Origin: Straminergon stramineum
Taxonomy: Eukaryota; Streptophyta; Bryopsida; Hypnales; Calliergonaceae
NCBI GenBank assembly: GCA_963920665.1
Contig: OY987268.1
Location: 250,501-314,500 of the forward strand
DNA length: 64,000 bases
Direction of reading: 5' to 3'
The stretch's first letter is position 1. Each line of letters begins with the position of its first letter. The translations under genes were made by a program, and so were the position numbers. Shown piece by piece: positions 44,951 to 56,089 of this stretch. The notes below the pieces were generated by a model, which saw nothing but the letters and a program-made list of their open reading frames with translations, did not search any database and was not told the DNA's origin.

Positions 44951-45222
44951 TTCAAAAGATGTAGTTAGCATTTTGTTTTGTCTATTTGTCTTATTAGGCC
45001 TAATAAAATAAAACTTAGGCAAAGCCTAATCTACTAATCTTTATAGGAATCCTAATTAAGGACTAACCAAAAAATTCATGAATAGTAGAAAGAAGAAAAT
45101 TTCAAATAAAATCCAAAAGATTCGTACCTTATTAATTGCTTGGATTCCTTTTGTTCATCTCCTTCCCTTTATCTCCTTCCTTTCTCTTCAATTTTCTTCA
45201 ACTCTTCAACTCTCTCATTTGT

Positions 45223-45829
45223 TATGTTGCGTTTTGTGTTTTTAAGAGTTAGTGAGAGTGATGTGAGTTGTTTAAGAGTGTTCGCCTAAGGTGAAAATCA
45301 TCCTTGTATCAAGGAATCTTGAGACAACCGATTCTAATGTCAACTCTTAGTATACTTTTAAGCTAAAAGCATCTTTCTTCATGCTTCGGTTGCTCTCCCT
45401 TCACCTTATTTGCGGTTACCTTCAAATAAGAATTTACCAATTCAAATTCTTCATGAATTAATTGGTGACCTATACTAGACTCTCTAGACCTAAAATAGAC
45501 TTAGATAGTTTTTCACATGCATTTGCAAGATTGGTTTAGTATGGACAAAATACTAGGATTGGCTAACACTCGAACCCTTCATTCCCTCGGAATCACTTAA
45601 TTGACTTCTCAAACTCTCAACTAGGCACTAGAAGTAGGAAATTGGAGTATTTTAGATATTTCGTACTTCTAGGATGATCCCTCACTGTATTGGTAGGGAC
45701 TTCCACCAAATACCACTCAAACACTCTTTTATGCCTTTATGTACAAAAATACGTTAAAAACCTAATAAAAACAAAAAAAAACTTGAGTTCCAAGTATCAA
45801 CTAGAGGGCTCACAACACCAATAGGATAA
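45223..45829. other. Non-coding interval
   Basis: No gene, repeat arm or RNA recognised. The sequence from 45640 to 45720 is unique within the window. Confidence 0.3.
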
Positions 45830-46786
45830 TTTCATCAGGAAGCTATAAGAACCCATTGTGTACGTTCTAGCTCAAGGGTGGAGTTAGAAACACTCACAAT
45901 TAAGAGACTAATATGACCCCCTTGTGAATATCTGAATATATATGAAACAAAGATTATTGATTATTATACACATAGTTGATCAGATGAAGTTTTAGGGTCT
46001 TAAATATGTAATTAGTTAGGAATTGTAAGGTTGATGTCATTACAATTGTTTGAATCCTAGAGTAATAAAAAATTATTTAGTATTAATAGAAGTCAAAGAT
46101 TATAATTCTAATGTATCCCAAAAACTAGAGGAAAAAAATAAGAAATCTTGAAAATAATTTAGAGAAAGTCAAAAGGAGGAAGTAAAAAGAAATAGGTTGA
46201 AAGAAAAGAATTAAATTATATATATAATTAATACCCCTAGTTGTAAAAGTTGTTATTTAAATTGTAAACAAAACACAAAAAATGCTACAAAAATAGATTA
46301 AGGCAGACCTCATAGTACAATTATAGTATGCGTATTGGAGAATGGAGATGTGATAGGAATGGATTTCAAGGCATGTCTTGAAATTTGACACTTTGTTATT
46401 TCTCTTTTTGTTGAAACAATAGTAACCCAACAAATTAGAGATTTAGATCAAATCTCTCAGAATTAATTAAAACCAACTTTGAATTCAAGATCACTTAGGT
46501 AATTTGTAGAGGTTTTTAGTAACATATTACACTTTAAAAAATAGATTAAAAAAATTAGAGATGATAGAATACAATAAAATTGGATAATTTGTAGTATTCG
46601 TTTTGGATAAAAAAATAATAGAGTTCATTCAATTCAAATTCGAAAGGAACCTTCAAATTTAGTGACATTTAGAATCCAATATTGAAAGTAAAAATTAATT
46701 TAGACTTATAGGATAGAAGAAAATGTTGGATGAAATCTTGAAGGGTGAATTAGAGATAAAACTTCATCCATTTATAAATTTTGCCA
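45830..46786. repeat. Further copy of the inverted-repeat family (diverged)
   Basis: It starts with AAGAACCCATTGTGTACG and GGTGGAGTTAGAAACACTCAC, like the inner ends of the arms at 41540-41580 and 43150-43200. It ends with the hairpin pair GGATGAAATCTTG...AAAACTTCATCC (46728-46770), the recurrent stem of this repeat family. Confidence 0.5.
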
Positions 46787-46889
46787 AAATCATGTCCAAA
46801 AATTAGACATCCGGACGTCCAAAATCGGCAGATGTTGCGTTTCTAATGGGTAAAAAAACCCATTTGCAAACTTACGGCAGGTAAATGCG

Positions 46890-47440
46890 GTCATCTAGTC
46901 AAGCGGTTGGGAAGACAAGCGGATGGGTGGTTGAGTGGTCGGGTCGACGGAGATAGGCAATTGGGTGAATGAGCAGATGAAGATGGGCAGTCAGGTGCTC
47001 GGGCGGATAGAGACGGGCAAACAAGTAGTTGCAATGTGGACAAGGTGTGGATAGGCAAACACTCACTATGTAGTCGCAACTCACTTCACTTGCCATTTTC
47101 AATTGGAGTTTGGGGAGTTTGGGGGCATGGAATATACCTTTGAAAAGGTCTTGGAAATACCTTTCCCATGGTATATTACATGCTCCCAAACTCCCAAAAC
47201 TCAAATCGGAAATGGCAAATGAAGTTTTGTACTTTAAAAAAGTGGCGTCCGCTTCGCTTCTTCTTGGCCATTTGCCCTCCTGTCCACCTTGATGACACCC
47301 GCCTGCTTAGCTGTCCGCCAGCGACCCTTCCCATCCGCCTCTGCTGACCACCGCACTCGTTTGTTCAAGCTGACTACCCCGATTGCTAGAGCCAACGCAA
47401 CGCTGTCCACCTCGCTGTCAAGCCCCCTTAACCTTTGTCG
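46890..47440. repeat. GC-rich cluster arranged as a palindrome around a hairpin
   Basis: GCGG-type motifs (GGATGGGTGG, GGCAGTCAGG) occupy 46890-47040 and the complementary GTCCGC type (GCGTCCGC, CTGTCCGCC) 47248-47440, with the hairpin at 47079-47232 between them. The strand sense flips at the hairpin. Confidence 0.55.
47079..47232. repeat. Long hairpin, copy 1
   Basis: Arms of about 70 bases: CACTTCACTTGCCATTTTC...GGGGGCATGGAATATACC pairs with GGTATATTACATGCTCCC...GGAAATGGCAAATGAAG, with a short loop around TCTTGGAAA. It lies inverted relative to the copies at 49551 and 49815. Confidence 0.7.
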
Positions 47441-49080
47441 GTCATGAATCCTACAACATTAAATTCTAAAAAGTGAAGATTCATTTCCTTAAAAAACTCT
47501 TCAATGCAACAAGTATCCAATGTAGTATTAATGTGAGAAAGGATAATTCTAGATATTCCTACCCACATTTAAACATGTTCTCCAAACCCTATACCCTAAA
47601 CCCTAAACCCTACAAAAAAATTGAATTGTAGAACCCTCAATTGTACATACCGAACTTATAACATTGCATGAGTTTTTAAAATTAGCGGTGTGGTGTGTTG
47701 AATATGTTTTATTTTTCATTCCTTTGAGGTTTGGAATGCAATCATAACAATGGAATGCATATGTAGACCTTACTAACTTTGTTATTTAGGTTTCAATTGT
47801 TCTTAAGATTTACTTTATTATGGGCCACTACACAAATGTGGAACATTGGATTATAACCTAGAGTGTTTCTTCACTTTTTGTTGTAAAATGCATTGATCAT
47901 GCAAAACACCAATGTAAATATCCTTAAAGAAATTATATTATCTCATTATTCTATTATGGCATTTACAGGACAATGCTCAAAATGATTTAAGCACTTTAAT
48001 GTAATTTGATGTGATATGATGTAGACAAGATTAAAGTAAGCATTAATACAATAAAAATGAAATTGAGGTTCTTATCATACACGCTTATACCTATGTATAC
48101 TTGTGGGTACCCTTAATTGTAAACCATCAATAAATTTATCACAATCCCCAAATATTAGAGCTTAGGTACTGTAGAATGTCATTGACGTTCAAATATGACA
48201 AGCCTTCAAGTTCAACAATTTGGATAAGTAGGTTATACTCCAATGACTACAAGTACATTATAAATTTACAATATTGATTGAATTGCTTATGTAGTTGTGT
48301 AGGCCTATGATTTTTTTAAATCTTGAACCTTTAAAGTCCTGAGCCTTTTTTTTCCATTGAATATCATTCAAAAGTGCCAATTCTATTGCAAAGAGAAAAA
48401 AACTTTACAAATTCATTTTTTGGCATATCTAACCATAGGAATTGGTACTAAATTAGTATAAAAATGTGTGGGAATAATCTTCTCATCTTGAAAATTTTGA
48501 GTGCATACATTGCATGGTATTTGCATTTAAAGTAAGCAAAAAAATGTTTTCTTCCCTCTTGCTATACTAGATTCTTGGGCTTCTAACTTTTTTCATTTTA
48601 AATTTTGGCACTAATGATTTTAATTTTATAATATCTTCTGTTGAAGAATCTAGCTAATAAGTGAAGAATCTAAGACAAAAAATTTAGAAATAAATCATTT
48701 AATTGAGATCACATATCACAACTTCACGAGAGTCCCCTAAAAGAGTGTAGGGCCTTTGAGACTTTAGGGATTAATTACTTTTCCTCAAAGGCATAGAAAT
48801 CAATTAGAAATTGAAACCAATGAAATTGTTACAATCTTGATGTTAAATTTCTTTTGCTATTAGCCAAAAAGTATTGTTCATATGGCAAACTTGTAAAAAA
48901 GCACCAATGTAAAACTAAATTTTTTTACATACCTACTTGAATTCTCTGTTTACAAATCAAATGATTTTCCAAAGAAGAGGCTATTTGGTGCCACTTTTCG
49001 TAGTTGTGTCGATTTAGTGCCTCATGATATAACATATCAAAGAGATAATTTCTATAGCTTTCTTGATTCACCATGTAATG
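47440..49080 (+). repeat. Conserved non-coding block, copy 4
   Basis: It aligns with 31780-33545 in the same orientation throughout, including the telomere-like tract (47582-47613), CCCTCAATTGTACATAC and GGCCTTTGAGACTTTAGGG. Non-coding. It is bordered by GC-rich clusters on both sides, as in unit B. Confidence 0.7.
47582..47613 (+). repeat. Short interstitial telomere-type repeat
   Basis: CCAAACCCTATACCCTAAACC and one more CCCTAAA unit. Same place in the block as 31911-31951, one to two units shorter. Confidence 0.75.
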
Positions 49081-49545
49081 CATGCTCTACTTGTCCTCCC
49101 ATCCGCCCATCTTCACAAAGTCAAAAGCACCTTTCCTTCCCGTCCACCTCTCCCTCTTGCCTTCTTCCTCGTCCGTTGTTCATAGCCTACCGGTTTGCTA
49201 CCCGTCCACCTCCACCAAATTCAAAACACCTCTTCCCTCTCGCCCTCCTCCCTGTCCATCATCCATAGTCTACATGTCCGTTGTCCGCAAACCACCCACC
49301 TCCACCAAATTGAAAAAAACCCTCTTCTTCCCGCCCACCTCTCCCTCCTGCCCTCCTCCCCATTTGCCATCCGCTAACCGTCAAACTCTACGAAATTGGA
49401 AAAAAAACTCTTCCTCCCACTCACCTCTCCCTTCCGCCTTCTTCCCCGTCCACCTGATTGCCATCTACCCATCCGCATTTGCCGTCCTTGCGTCCTCTCG
49501 TCCGCCAAGTGGACAAGTGGACAACAAGGTGGATGCCCGCTTTTT
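49080..49545. repeat. Pyrimidine-rich GTCCGCC cluster
   Basis: Repeats of a 70-80-base unit: TCCACCAAATTCAAAACACC, TCTTCCCTCTCGCCCTCCTCC and CCGTCCACCTCTCCCTC occur three to four times. Long plus-strand frames here (83 and 243 codons, Pro/Ser/Leu-rich) are the translation of the repeat. Confidence 0.6.
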
Positions 49546-49550
49546 TAAAG

Positions 49551-49702
49551 CACATAACTTCTTTTGTCATTCCGATTTGAGTTTTGGAAGTTTGGAGGCA
49601 TGTAATATACCATTGAAAAGGTATTTCCAAGACCTTTCCAACGGTATATTACATGCCCCTAAACTCCCCAAACTCAAATCTGAAATGGCAAGTGAAGTGA
49701 GC
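49551..49702. repeat. Long hairpin, copy 2 (best preserved)
   Basis: The core GGCATGTAATATACC(A)TTG...CAACGGTATATTACATGCC has near-perfect 25-30-base stems and a loop of about ten bases. Pairing continues outward through AGTTTTGGAAGTTTGG/CCCCAAACTC and GTCATTCCGATTTG/CAAATCTGAAATGGC to about 75 bases per arm. Confidence 0.75.
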
Positions 49703-49814
49703 TACGACTACATAATGAGCGTCCGTTCGTCTACCAAGTGGATGGGAGGGTGGACAAGAGAGCGGATGGCTAGATGGACGAGCAGATACCAAGGTGGACG
49801 CCCACTTTTTTGAA

Positions 49815-49922
49815 GCACATAATTTCATTTGCCATTTCCGATTTGAGTTTTGGAAGTTTGAGGGCATGTAATATACCATTGAAAAGGTAATTTCAAGACC
49901 TTTCCAACGATATATTACACGC
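49815..49922. repeat. Long hairpin, copy 3 (right arm cut short)
   Basis: Left arm and loop as in copy 2; the right arm stops at TATATTACACGC, where the 180-bp array segment begins. Copies 2 and 3 with their left flanks repeat at about 262-base spacing. Confidence 0.65.
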
Positions 49923-50189
49923 TGTTGAGTAGAGAGGCCTTGCCTTGGGAAAACGCGGGGTTTCTAGCTGCAACTAGATGTGGTTCAAATAATGAAAGAT
50001 CCCGTGGCCAAAGTCATAAACATAACAATAAATCCCCCCAATGATGCCATATGAACCAAAATACTATCACCCTTCTATACACCCCTCCAAAGATGTCATG
50101 GAGTCTCAATATACCCCATGCATGGTAAAAAATTGTGAAAACAAAGTCATATCCTTCATGAACTCCCCTTGAAGAAGTGTCTAATAGTT

Positions 50190-50830
50190 GATTGAGTGCC
50201 ACGTTTGCTATACAACTCCAAACTAAGAGTGTGATATGACTCTGGAAAGATAACAAAAAATTCTACAACCTCTCCAAAATTCACTTAAAACTAAGATACT
50301 GTCCGACTTTTATGGTCGGTCAAAGTTCACCCTTCCCAACTCAAAGGCAGCTCACCTATACTTCACTCTCAAGCTCATAACTTTCACATACTACCTCCAA
50401 ATCAAGAAAATAAACCCATTTTGAAAATCTAACATGAGCATCTACAAGCTCCCCAAGTTTCACTCAAATACAAAGTACTGTCCACATTTCATAGCCTTTC
50501 AAAGTTCACTCTCTTCAAAACCCGAAAGTATCTCTTCACCCTTTCACTCTCAAGCCCATAACTTTCACATACTAGCTCCAAATTAAAAAAATAAATCTAT
50601 TTTGGAAAGATAAAAGAAGTATCTACAAACTCCCCAAGTTTCACTCAAAACTAAGGTACTGTCAACCTTTTATAGTCTACCAAAGCTCACTCTCTTGAAA
50701 GTTTGAGATAGCTCCACAACACTTCACTCCCAAACTCATAACTTACACATACTAACTCCAAACTTAATGAGTGATAGCTTTTTGAAAATACGAAAACAAG
50801 ATTCAAAAGCTCTCAAAATTTCATTACCAA
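50190..50830. repeat. 180-bp tandem repeat, about 3.5 copies
   Basis: The landmark CAAAGTTCAC recurs at 50321, 50501 (one-base phase shift) and 50681, an even 180-base period. Each unit has CTCATAACTTTCACATACTA, then CTCCAAAT, CTCCCCAAGTTTCACTCAAA and TACTGTC. Partial units lie on either side. The length is typical of plant satellite monomers. Confidence 0.7.
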
Positions 50831-50931
50831 ACTCTCCATATACAATGTACAATGCCCTCTCAAAGTGAAGGGTTCCCTTAAGCAAACAAGAGGAAGAAGA
50901 TGACCCTCCACCTCATTGTATATGGAGAGTT
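50830..50931. repeat. Perfect 18-bp inverted repeat with 66-base loop
   Basis: AACTCTCCATATACAATG (50830-50847) is the exact complement of CATTGTATATGGAGAGTT (50914-50931). It lies at the border between the 180-bp array and hairpin copy 4. Confidence 0.7.
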
Positions 50932-50934
50932 GAT

Positions 50935-51050
50935 GTTTGAGGGCGTGTAATATACCATTGAAAAGGTATTTCTACGACCTTTCCAACGGTATATTACACG
51001 CCCCAAAATTCCAAAAAACGAAGTCGGAAATGGCAAGTGAAGTGAATTGT
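50935..51050. repeat. Long hairpin, copy 4 (left arm cut short)
   Basis: GGGCGTGTAATATACC...GGTATATTACACGCCCC, with the right arm continuing into GTCGGAAATGGCAAGTGAAG. The left arm ends after the core, the mirror situation of copy 3. Confidence 0.65.
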
Positions 51051-51064
51051 GATTACATAGTGAG

Positions 51065-51420
51065 CATCCGTCCAACTCGATGCTTGTCCGCCCATCTGCC
51101 AAGCAGACAGAAGGGCAGACAACAAGACTTGCGGACAGTTTGGCGGATAGATTAGTGGAAGCATTCCTGAAGTTGTGGACGGATAAGGTAGGCAGGCGGG
51201 TGGACAGACAAGCAGGTGGGCGAACAAGTGGTTGGACTCACGGACGAGGAGGCAGATGGACTCATGGACTGGTGGATTGTCTTTGTAATGTGGGGACGGG
51301 TTGCGGAAATGGCAAATGAGGTGTCAAACAAGCAAGCAAGTGGATGATGACGCAGATGGGATTTCAGACAACTTTTAGCGGACAAGCAAGCAAGTGGATG
51401 ACAATGCGGATAGGGTAAAA
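51065..51420. repeat. GCGGAC-rich cluster at the right end of element F
   Basis: GGCGGATAG, GGCGGGTGGACAG, CACGGACGAGG and GCAAGCAAGTGGATGA (twice, about 58 bases apart) form the right subterminal repeat region. Confidence 0.55.
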
Positions 51421-51546
51421 AAATGAACCCCCTGGTAAAAACCCAAAGACGGAATGTTACACTATCATAGGATATCCGAGGGGGTTGCGTCCACGGACGT
51501 TGAACATCCAGATGCTCGCGGCTACGTCCAGACGTCCTGTCAACCT

Positions 51547-52369
51547 TGATCCAAAAGCTCTAACTTTTATAATTTGTGTTAGTTTTAGTTTAGATGTGAA
51601 CCACTTACAATTTATCATTAGAAAAAAATTGTTCATTGCTTAGAAATCCCATTGAACAATACTTAAATGTTTAACTTAGGATTTGAAGCCCAACAACAAA
51701 AAACATGATTGTATATGCTTTATCTTAAGGATATAGATAAAACACTTACATATATCTTGTATTGAAGTGTGTTTCTTAAAAAGGTTTTCAACAATGTTAT
51801 ATAAGCCATATTTATAAAGGATCTCTATAAGCCATACAAAAGTCACAAAATTATTTATATGAAGATTGACGCTCACCATAATACACACCCTTGTATTGCA
51901 ATTAAAAAATGTTGGTTTGAATGTTCTTATAAGAATATAAACTATAATAATATAAACATTCCTCTTTTCTGCTTCGAAAATGCTTTTAAATAGTGTCTCT
52001 ATCAAATAATTTTGTTCTTATATACTTAATACATGGACGTAGATATTTTGACAACTGCATGGCATTTGCTTAGATGGATTTTTTTGCCATACCTATAGGT
52101 GCTTGAGACCTTGCAACTTCCCTTCAAGCATTTTGTGGAGTTGTAGTGTCAATATATATCCACTTTGTAGCAAATTTGGTTGTTAAAATAGTTTAGTTGC
52201 TTACTATAGTCATATTTAGTCAGTCACATGACTAGAGCAAGTCACATAATTAGGGATTAAAAATCTAGGTGCCACTTTTATGTAGCCACCACTAATTTAG
52301 GATTTTAAAACCATAAGCACTATTTTTTTTCATGCTCCTCCTCAAAGTGCAAAATTGGGCTATTTTTTT
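51547..52369. other. AT-rich non-coding interval
   Basis: No gene. A diverged fragment of the inverted-repeat family is visible at 51625-51660 (TTGTTCATTGCTTAGAAATC). The 109-codon minus-strand frame at 51676-52005 is a low-complexity Ile/Lys/Phe-rich frame with no support. Confidence 0.35.
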
Positions 52370-52810
52370 TTCTTCCTTTGTTGCCTCCTAGGTTTTGCTC
52401 TTTCCTTGTTCTTACTTCTTAGTTTTTACCTCTTTTTTATTCTTAGTTTTTGATCCTTGGTTGTAGTTTCTTCTTGTTAACTCTTAATTCTTGCATTCTA
52501 ATTTTTGTCTCTTGTTGCTTCTAATTTTCTCTTATTACCTCTAAAATTTTTGTTTCCTAGTTCTTGCCTCTTGTTACTTCTTAGTTCTTGCATTTCATTT
52601 CTTCTTCTTGTATTTTAACTTGTGTTTTTTGTTGCATCTTAGTTCTTTCTTCTTCTTGTTATTTGTTGCATTTTAATGCATCTAAACTTATGTTTATTGT
52701 AGCTTTTTGTTGCATCTTTATTTGTACTTCTTCTTGCTTTTTGTTACATCTTGCCTCCTACTTGTTATTACTTAATAGCACTTGTCACCTTTTGATTCTT
52801 CCCTTTATCA
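52370..52810. repeat. Pyrimidine-rich degenerate tandem repeat
   Basis: Variants of TTCTTAGTTCTTGCCTCTTGTT recur about every 20-40 bases. A 97-codon frame through it (52588-52881) looks membrane-like only because TTG/TTC/CTT codons give Leu and Phe. Confidence 0.6.
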
Positions 52811-53299
52811 CTATTGTTGTTCTTTCCTCTTATTTATTTATGATTTCTAGAGATAGTGGATATGGATTTTTCTTACCGTGAACTTCTGCTATATATTTTG
52901 TATTGCCCTAAATCTTTAAAGGTTGAGCTATATTGTTTATTCACTAAAAATTAACCACCTTAATTGTACATGTAGGCATGAGAAGATGGAATGAAGTTAT
53001 CGAAAGCTACTTTCAACACTAGAGAGGCAACTTCTTCACATTTTTGTAAGAAATATAGTCCTAGAGCGTGAGGGAATATACATTTATAGAGTGTCATTGT
53101 GATATATATGTTTTATATTCGAAACTAATAAATGTCATTGAATAGTTACATATCTTCTTGCATTTCTCTCTCCAATATGATTGTCTCTTGTGCATCTCAA
53201 AAATCATATGTACTCATTTTTAATTGAATGGAATCTTTTATTTAGCTACTAAACCATATTCATGCATAATTGCAATATGTCATGTCAATTTAGAATATG

Positions 53300-53825
53300 A
53301 CTATAGTTTATGACAAAAGCTAGTCTAAACCTTAGTCACTCCAATTACAAACCACGCATGCATATCTGAAAAATGAGACTCTCAATTATTTAGAATATCA
53401 CTTGCTTGAGTCATTTTTCACAATAATATCTTGGCCAAAATATGACTAGTTGTACTTATATATTGCTCACAATCATGCCAATAATGTGAATCTATATTCT
53501 TAAAAATATAACTACATTCAATTATAAATTACTAATAGCATTCCATATGATTACTACATGAGCCAAAAATATAACTTACATAAGTCATATTTCACATCAA
53601 TAAAAAGAATATGACTCATGAAGGCCATACTCCACATCAACAAAAACTGTAACTTATAAGTCATTTTTCACGTTAGTCCAAAATATGACTCACAAAACTC
53701 ATATTCCACATCAACCCAAAATATAACTATAGAAAGTCATATGCTACATTAGCCAAAATATGACTCACTATAGTCATATTCCATGTCAACCTAAAATATG
53801 ACTACATGAAGTCATATGCCACATA
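53300..53825. repeat. TATGACT/AGTCATA repeat array
   Basis: Units of about 36-60 bases with the pattern AAAATATGACT...AGTCATATTCCACAT recur at least six times from 53400 to 53825 and are internally palindromic. The same motif flanks the CACTA-type end at 59621-59651, so this array could be the other subterminal region of that element. Confidence 0.55.
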
Positions 53826-55620
53826 GGCTTTTTTTCATTTCCTGGGTTTGAGCTACCAATTTGTCACCGAGGACTCACTCTTTTTCTTTTCTTTTTTCTC
53901 GTATTTTGTTATTTTGAGTGTAGTTTTATATACAAAAGCCCCCCAAAGAGTATAAAACCAAAATATGTGTGTCACATACCAATATAGTATTTGGTCTAGA
54001 ATTAGAATATTATAACTAGAATGCCCCAAACCACTAATTGTACATAGGTTAGAACTTGACTAATCGTAGTAAATTGGCGGATTATGTGTTATGGGTATAA
54101 TCATGCTCAAACTCTGCATATGAGAGACATCTCTAGGCTAATATTCGTTGAGGGGACCCCAATCAAGCATTTAGATCAATTCTTGGATATAGGTTCTAGT
54201 TTCTGAGTTTCTCCATCCCATCAATGAAATAGTAGAACCCCAATTGTTGGCTTGCAAGTGTCAAAAATACCAAAATGGGAATGTGGAGGAATCTACAATT
54301 AAAGGAAGATGACTATGGGATAAAATCATGCCCGGAACTCAATAGCGAAGTTAGTTTGCCAAGATTCTCTCTAATGTGAAAGATTTCTTGATCATCGATA
54401 AGTAAATAAGGGGGTGGATTTTATCCCCCATAGGCCGATGTATAGAGTAAGAATATAAACCTATTCATGTGTTGTGGGATTCCATAAGAGAGTCGAAAAA
54501 AGTTTCGTAATTTTTTTATAGTCAGAAGCTGCTTTTCCAGACTGTCAATCGTCGAAACCTACGACGGAAAATTCCTAAAACTTAAACAGATGGTGGTATA
54601 ATCTCACTAAAAATTAGAATAGCTTATTTTATATTAAGAAGCTACCCCAACAAGTTTCAAAACATTCTGATAGTTACAAGTACCCGAACTTGGAGGATTC
54701 CCCGACAACTAGCAGAATTTAAAGTTCACAACAAAGTTGACCAATTGAGCGGGAGCATATGGAAGCGGAATGAGGTCGAAGATAGGTCTTTTTTTACTCC
54801 CTTATACCTAATAAAGAGCCTAGCCTAATTATTTTTGTCCAAAAAATCAAATTTCAAAAGTTGGATTTTTACCCAATTTTAGCATTATGTTGGCACTAGG
54901 TTTCGTTGAGATTTTGGAGGCAGGAAAAGGGGTAAAGTTCTATTACTATGAAAACCGCCTTTTGAAGCCAATGTCACAATCCTTTTGTGATTTGGAGTTA
55001 ATCTCCAAAAGTTAGATTTACGGACCAACCTAGGATGAAAACCCTTAAGGATGAGGATGGAAATCCGAAGTAATAGGGTTACCTTAGATGAATGAGAGGA
55101 GATGGGTGCCTAGGAAAGAGTATAAAAGGGCACTCCTTTTCCTCTCTCACCACCCCCATTTGTTGTATTTGGGTCCGTTGGGTCCAACTTATATTGGAAT
55201 TGTAGCATTTTTAGCCACAAACCTTAGAACAATAATTTTTTAGGCACTTTTTGTTTGTTTTTTGGTTTTTTTCCAGCTTGTGAGTTTTTTGTGGGTCCCT
55301 TGCACCTTGAGCTCTTTGTACTAACTCTCTCAAGTCTTGGGAGGCTCAAGAGTTCACTTTTATCATGTTATTGAAGAGACTATGGTTTCATATATCCTTT
55401 GAGCGGTTCCTTGGTCCCTCTCTGTGTCTTATCATTATACTAATTCTAGAGTAACCTCCATATGACCTGGTGATACCGCTTTGGAGGACTTTTAGCTAAA
55501 GTTCGTCATTGTGCTAATCCCGTATAATTAAACATTAGGTGTCATGTGTCTTTCTGTCTCCCAATATTAACGTGGTGGTCCCTAGAAAGAGCCAAGGGAG
55601 TGTGAGGGTTGGTGGGTCTC
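53826..55620. other. Non-coding interval
   Basis: No gene or recognisable element. Mixed composition, with some sequence reminiscent of LTRs (for example 55130-55330), but no paired copy in the window to confirm it. Confidence 0.3.
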
Positions 55621-55628
55621 GCTATGAC

Positions 55629-55756
55629 AGCAAAGCTTTGAACCCCTCAAGGGTCCCAAAAGTCTTAGTCGTGAGTTAAGAGTAGGAACCATAGCAAAGC
55701 TTTGAACCCCCTAAGAATTCAAAAGTCTTAGTTGTGAATTAAAACTGCTTGAGTTC
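55629..55756. repeat. 64-bp tandem duplication
   Basis: AGCAAAGCTTTGAACCCC occurs at 55629 and 55693, followed in both by AAAAGTCTTAGT(C/T)GTGA. Two copies. Confidence 0.7.
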
Positions 55757-55769
55757 ACGAGTAGACCTT

Positions 55770-55797
55770 ACCCCCACCCCCACCCCCTACCCCCATG
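55770..55797. repeat. C-rich tract
   Basis: CCCCCACCCCCACCCCCTACCCCC; a simple-sequence tract. Confidence 0.8.
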
Positions 55798-56089
55798 GTT
55801 TCCTCGTACAAAGTTTAATTCCCAAAACACAATAGGAACAAAACAAAGTTTAGCCCCCCCAAAAGTAGGAGATAGGGTCATTAGTTGCACTTGGAGGGGT
55901 CATCATGGCACAATTAGAACTTTATATCTAGACATCATTAACTCCAAACGACCCCCCATTTTCCCGCCTCCTTGAGTCCCCCCTAAAACCAGAAAGGATT
56001 AGCATAGAATTAGGAAGATGAGAGGAGGAGAAAGGAGAAAAAACTAACAATCACAACCCAACCCTCACAACTATCTAGGTCACTGGGAG

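Larger units (their letters stand above)
43147..45222 (-). repeat. Right arm of the large inverted repeat
   Basis: Reverse complement of the left arm over about 1.7 kb, interrupted by a 354-bp MITE at 44597-44950. If transcribed through, the two arms would form a long double-stranded RNA. Confidence 0.8.
46787..51546. mobile_element. Element F: non-coding hAT-like element with hairpins
   Basis: The left end (GCCAAAATCATGTCCAAAAA, then GGGTAAAAAAACCC and GGTAAATGCGGTCA) matches the left end of unit B minus about 25 terminal bases. The right end (GCGGATAGGGTAAAAAAATG through GACGTCCTGTCAACCTTG) is the inverted counterpart. Inside lie GTCCGC/GCGGAC clusters, four hairpin copies, a copy of the conserved non-coding block and a 180-bp tandem array. 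There is no transposase, so it would have depended on one supplied in trans, perhaps from unit B-like copies. No target duplication is recognised. Confidence 0.55.

Noticed and set aside
49082..49813. 243-codon Pro/Ser-rich frame
   Set aside because: It translates a pyrimidine-rich repeat and runs straight through the hairpin at 49551; no domain.
52588..52881. 97-codon frame that looks like a membrane protein
   Set aside because: The hydrophobicity comes from a TTG/TTC/CTT repeat, not from a conserved protein.
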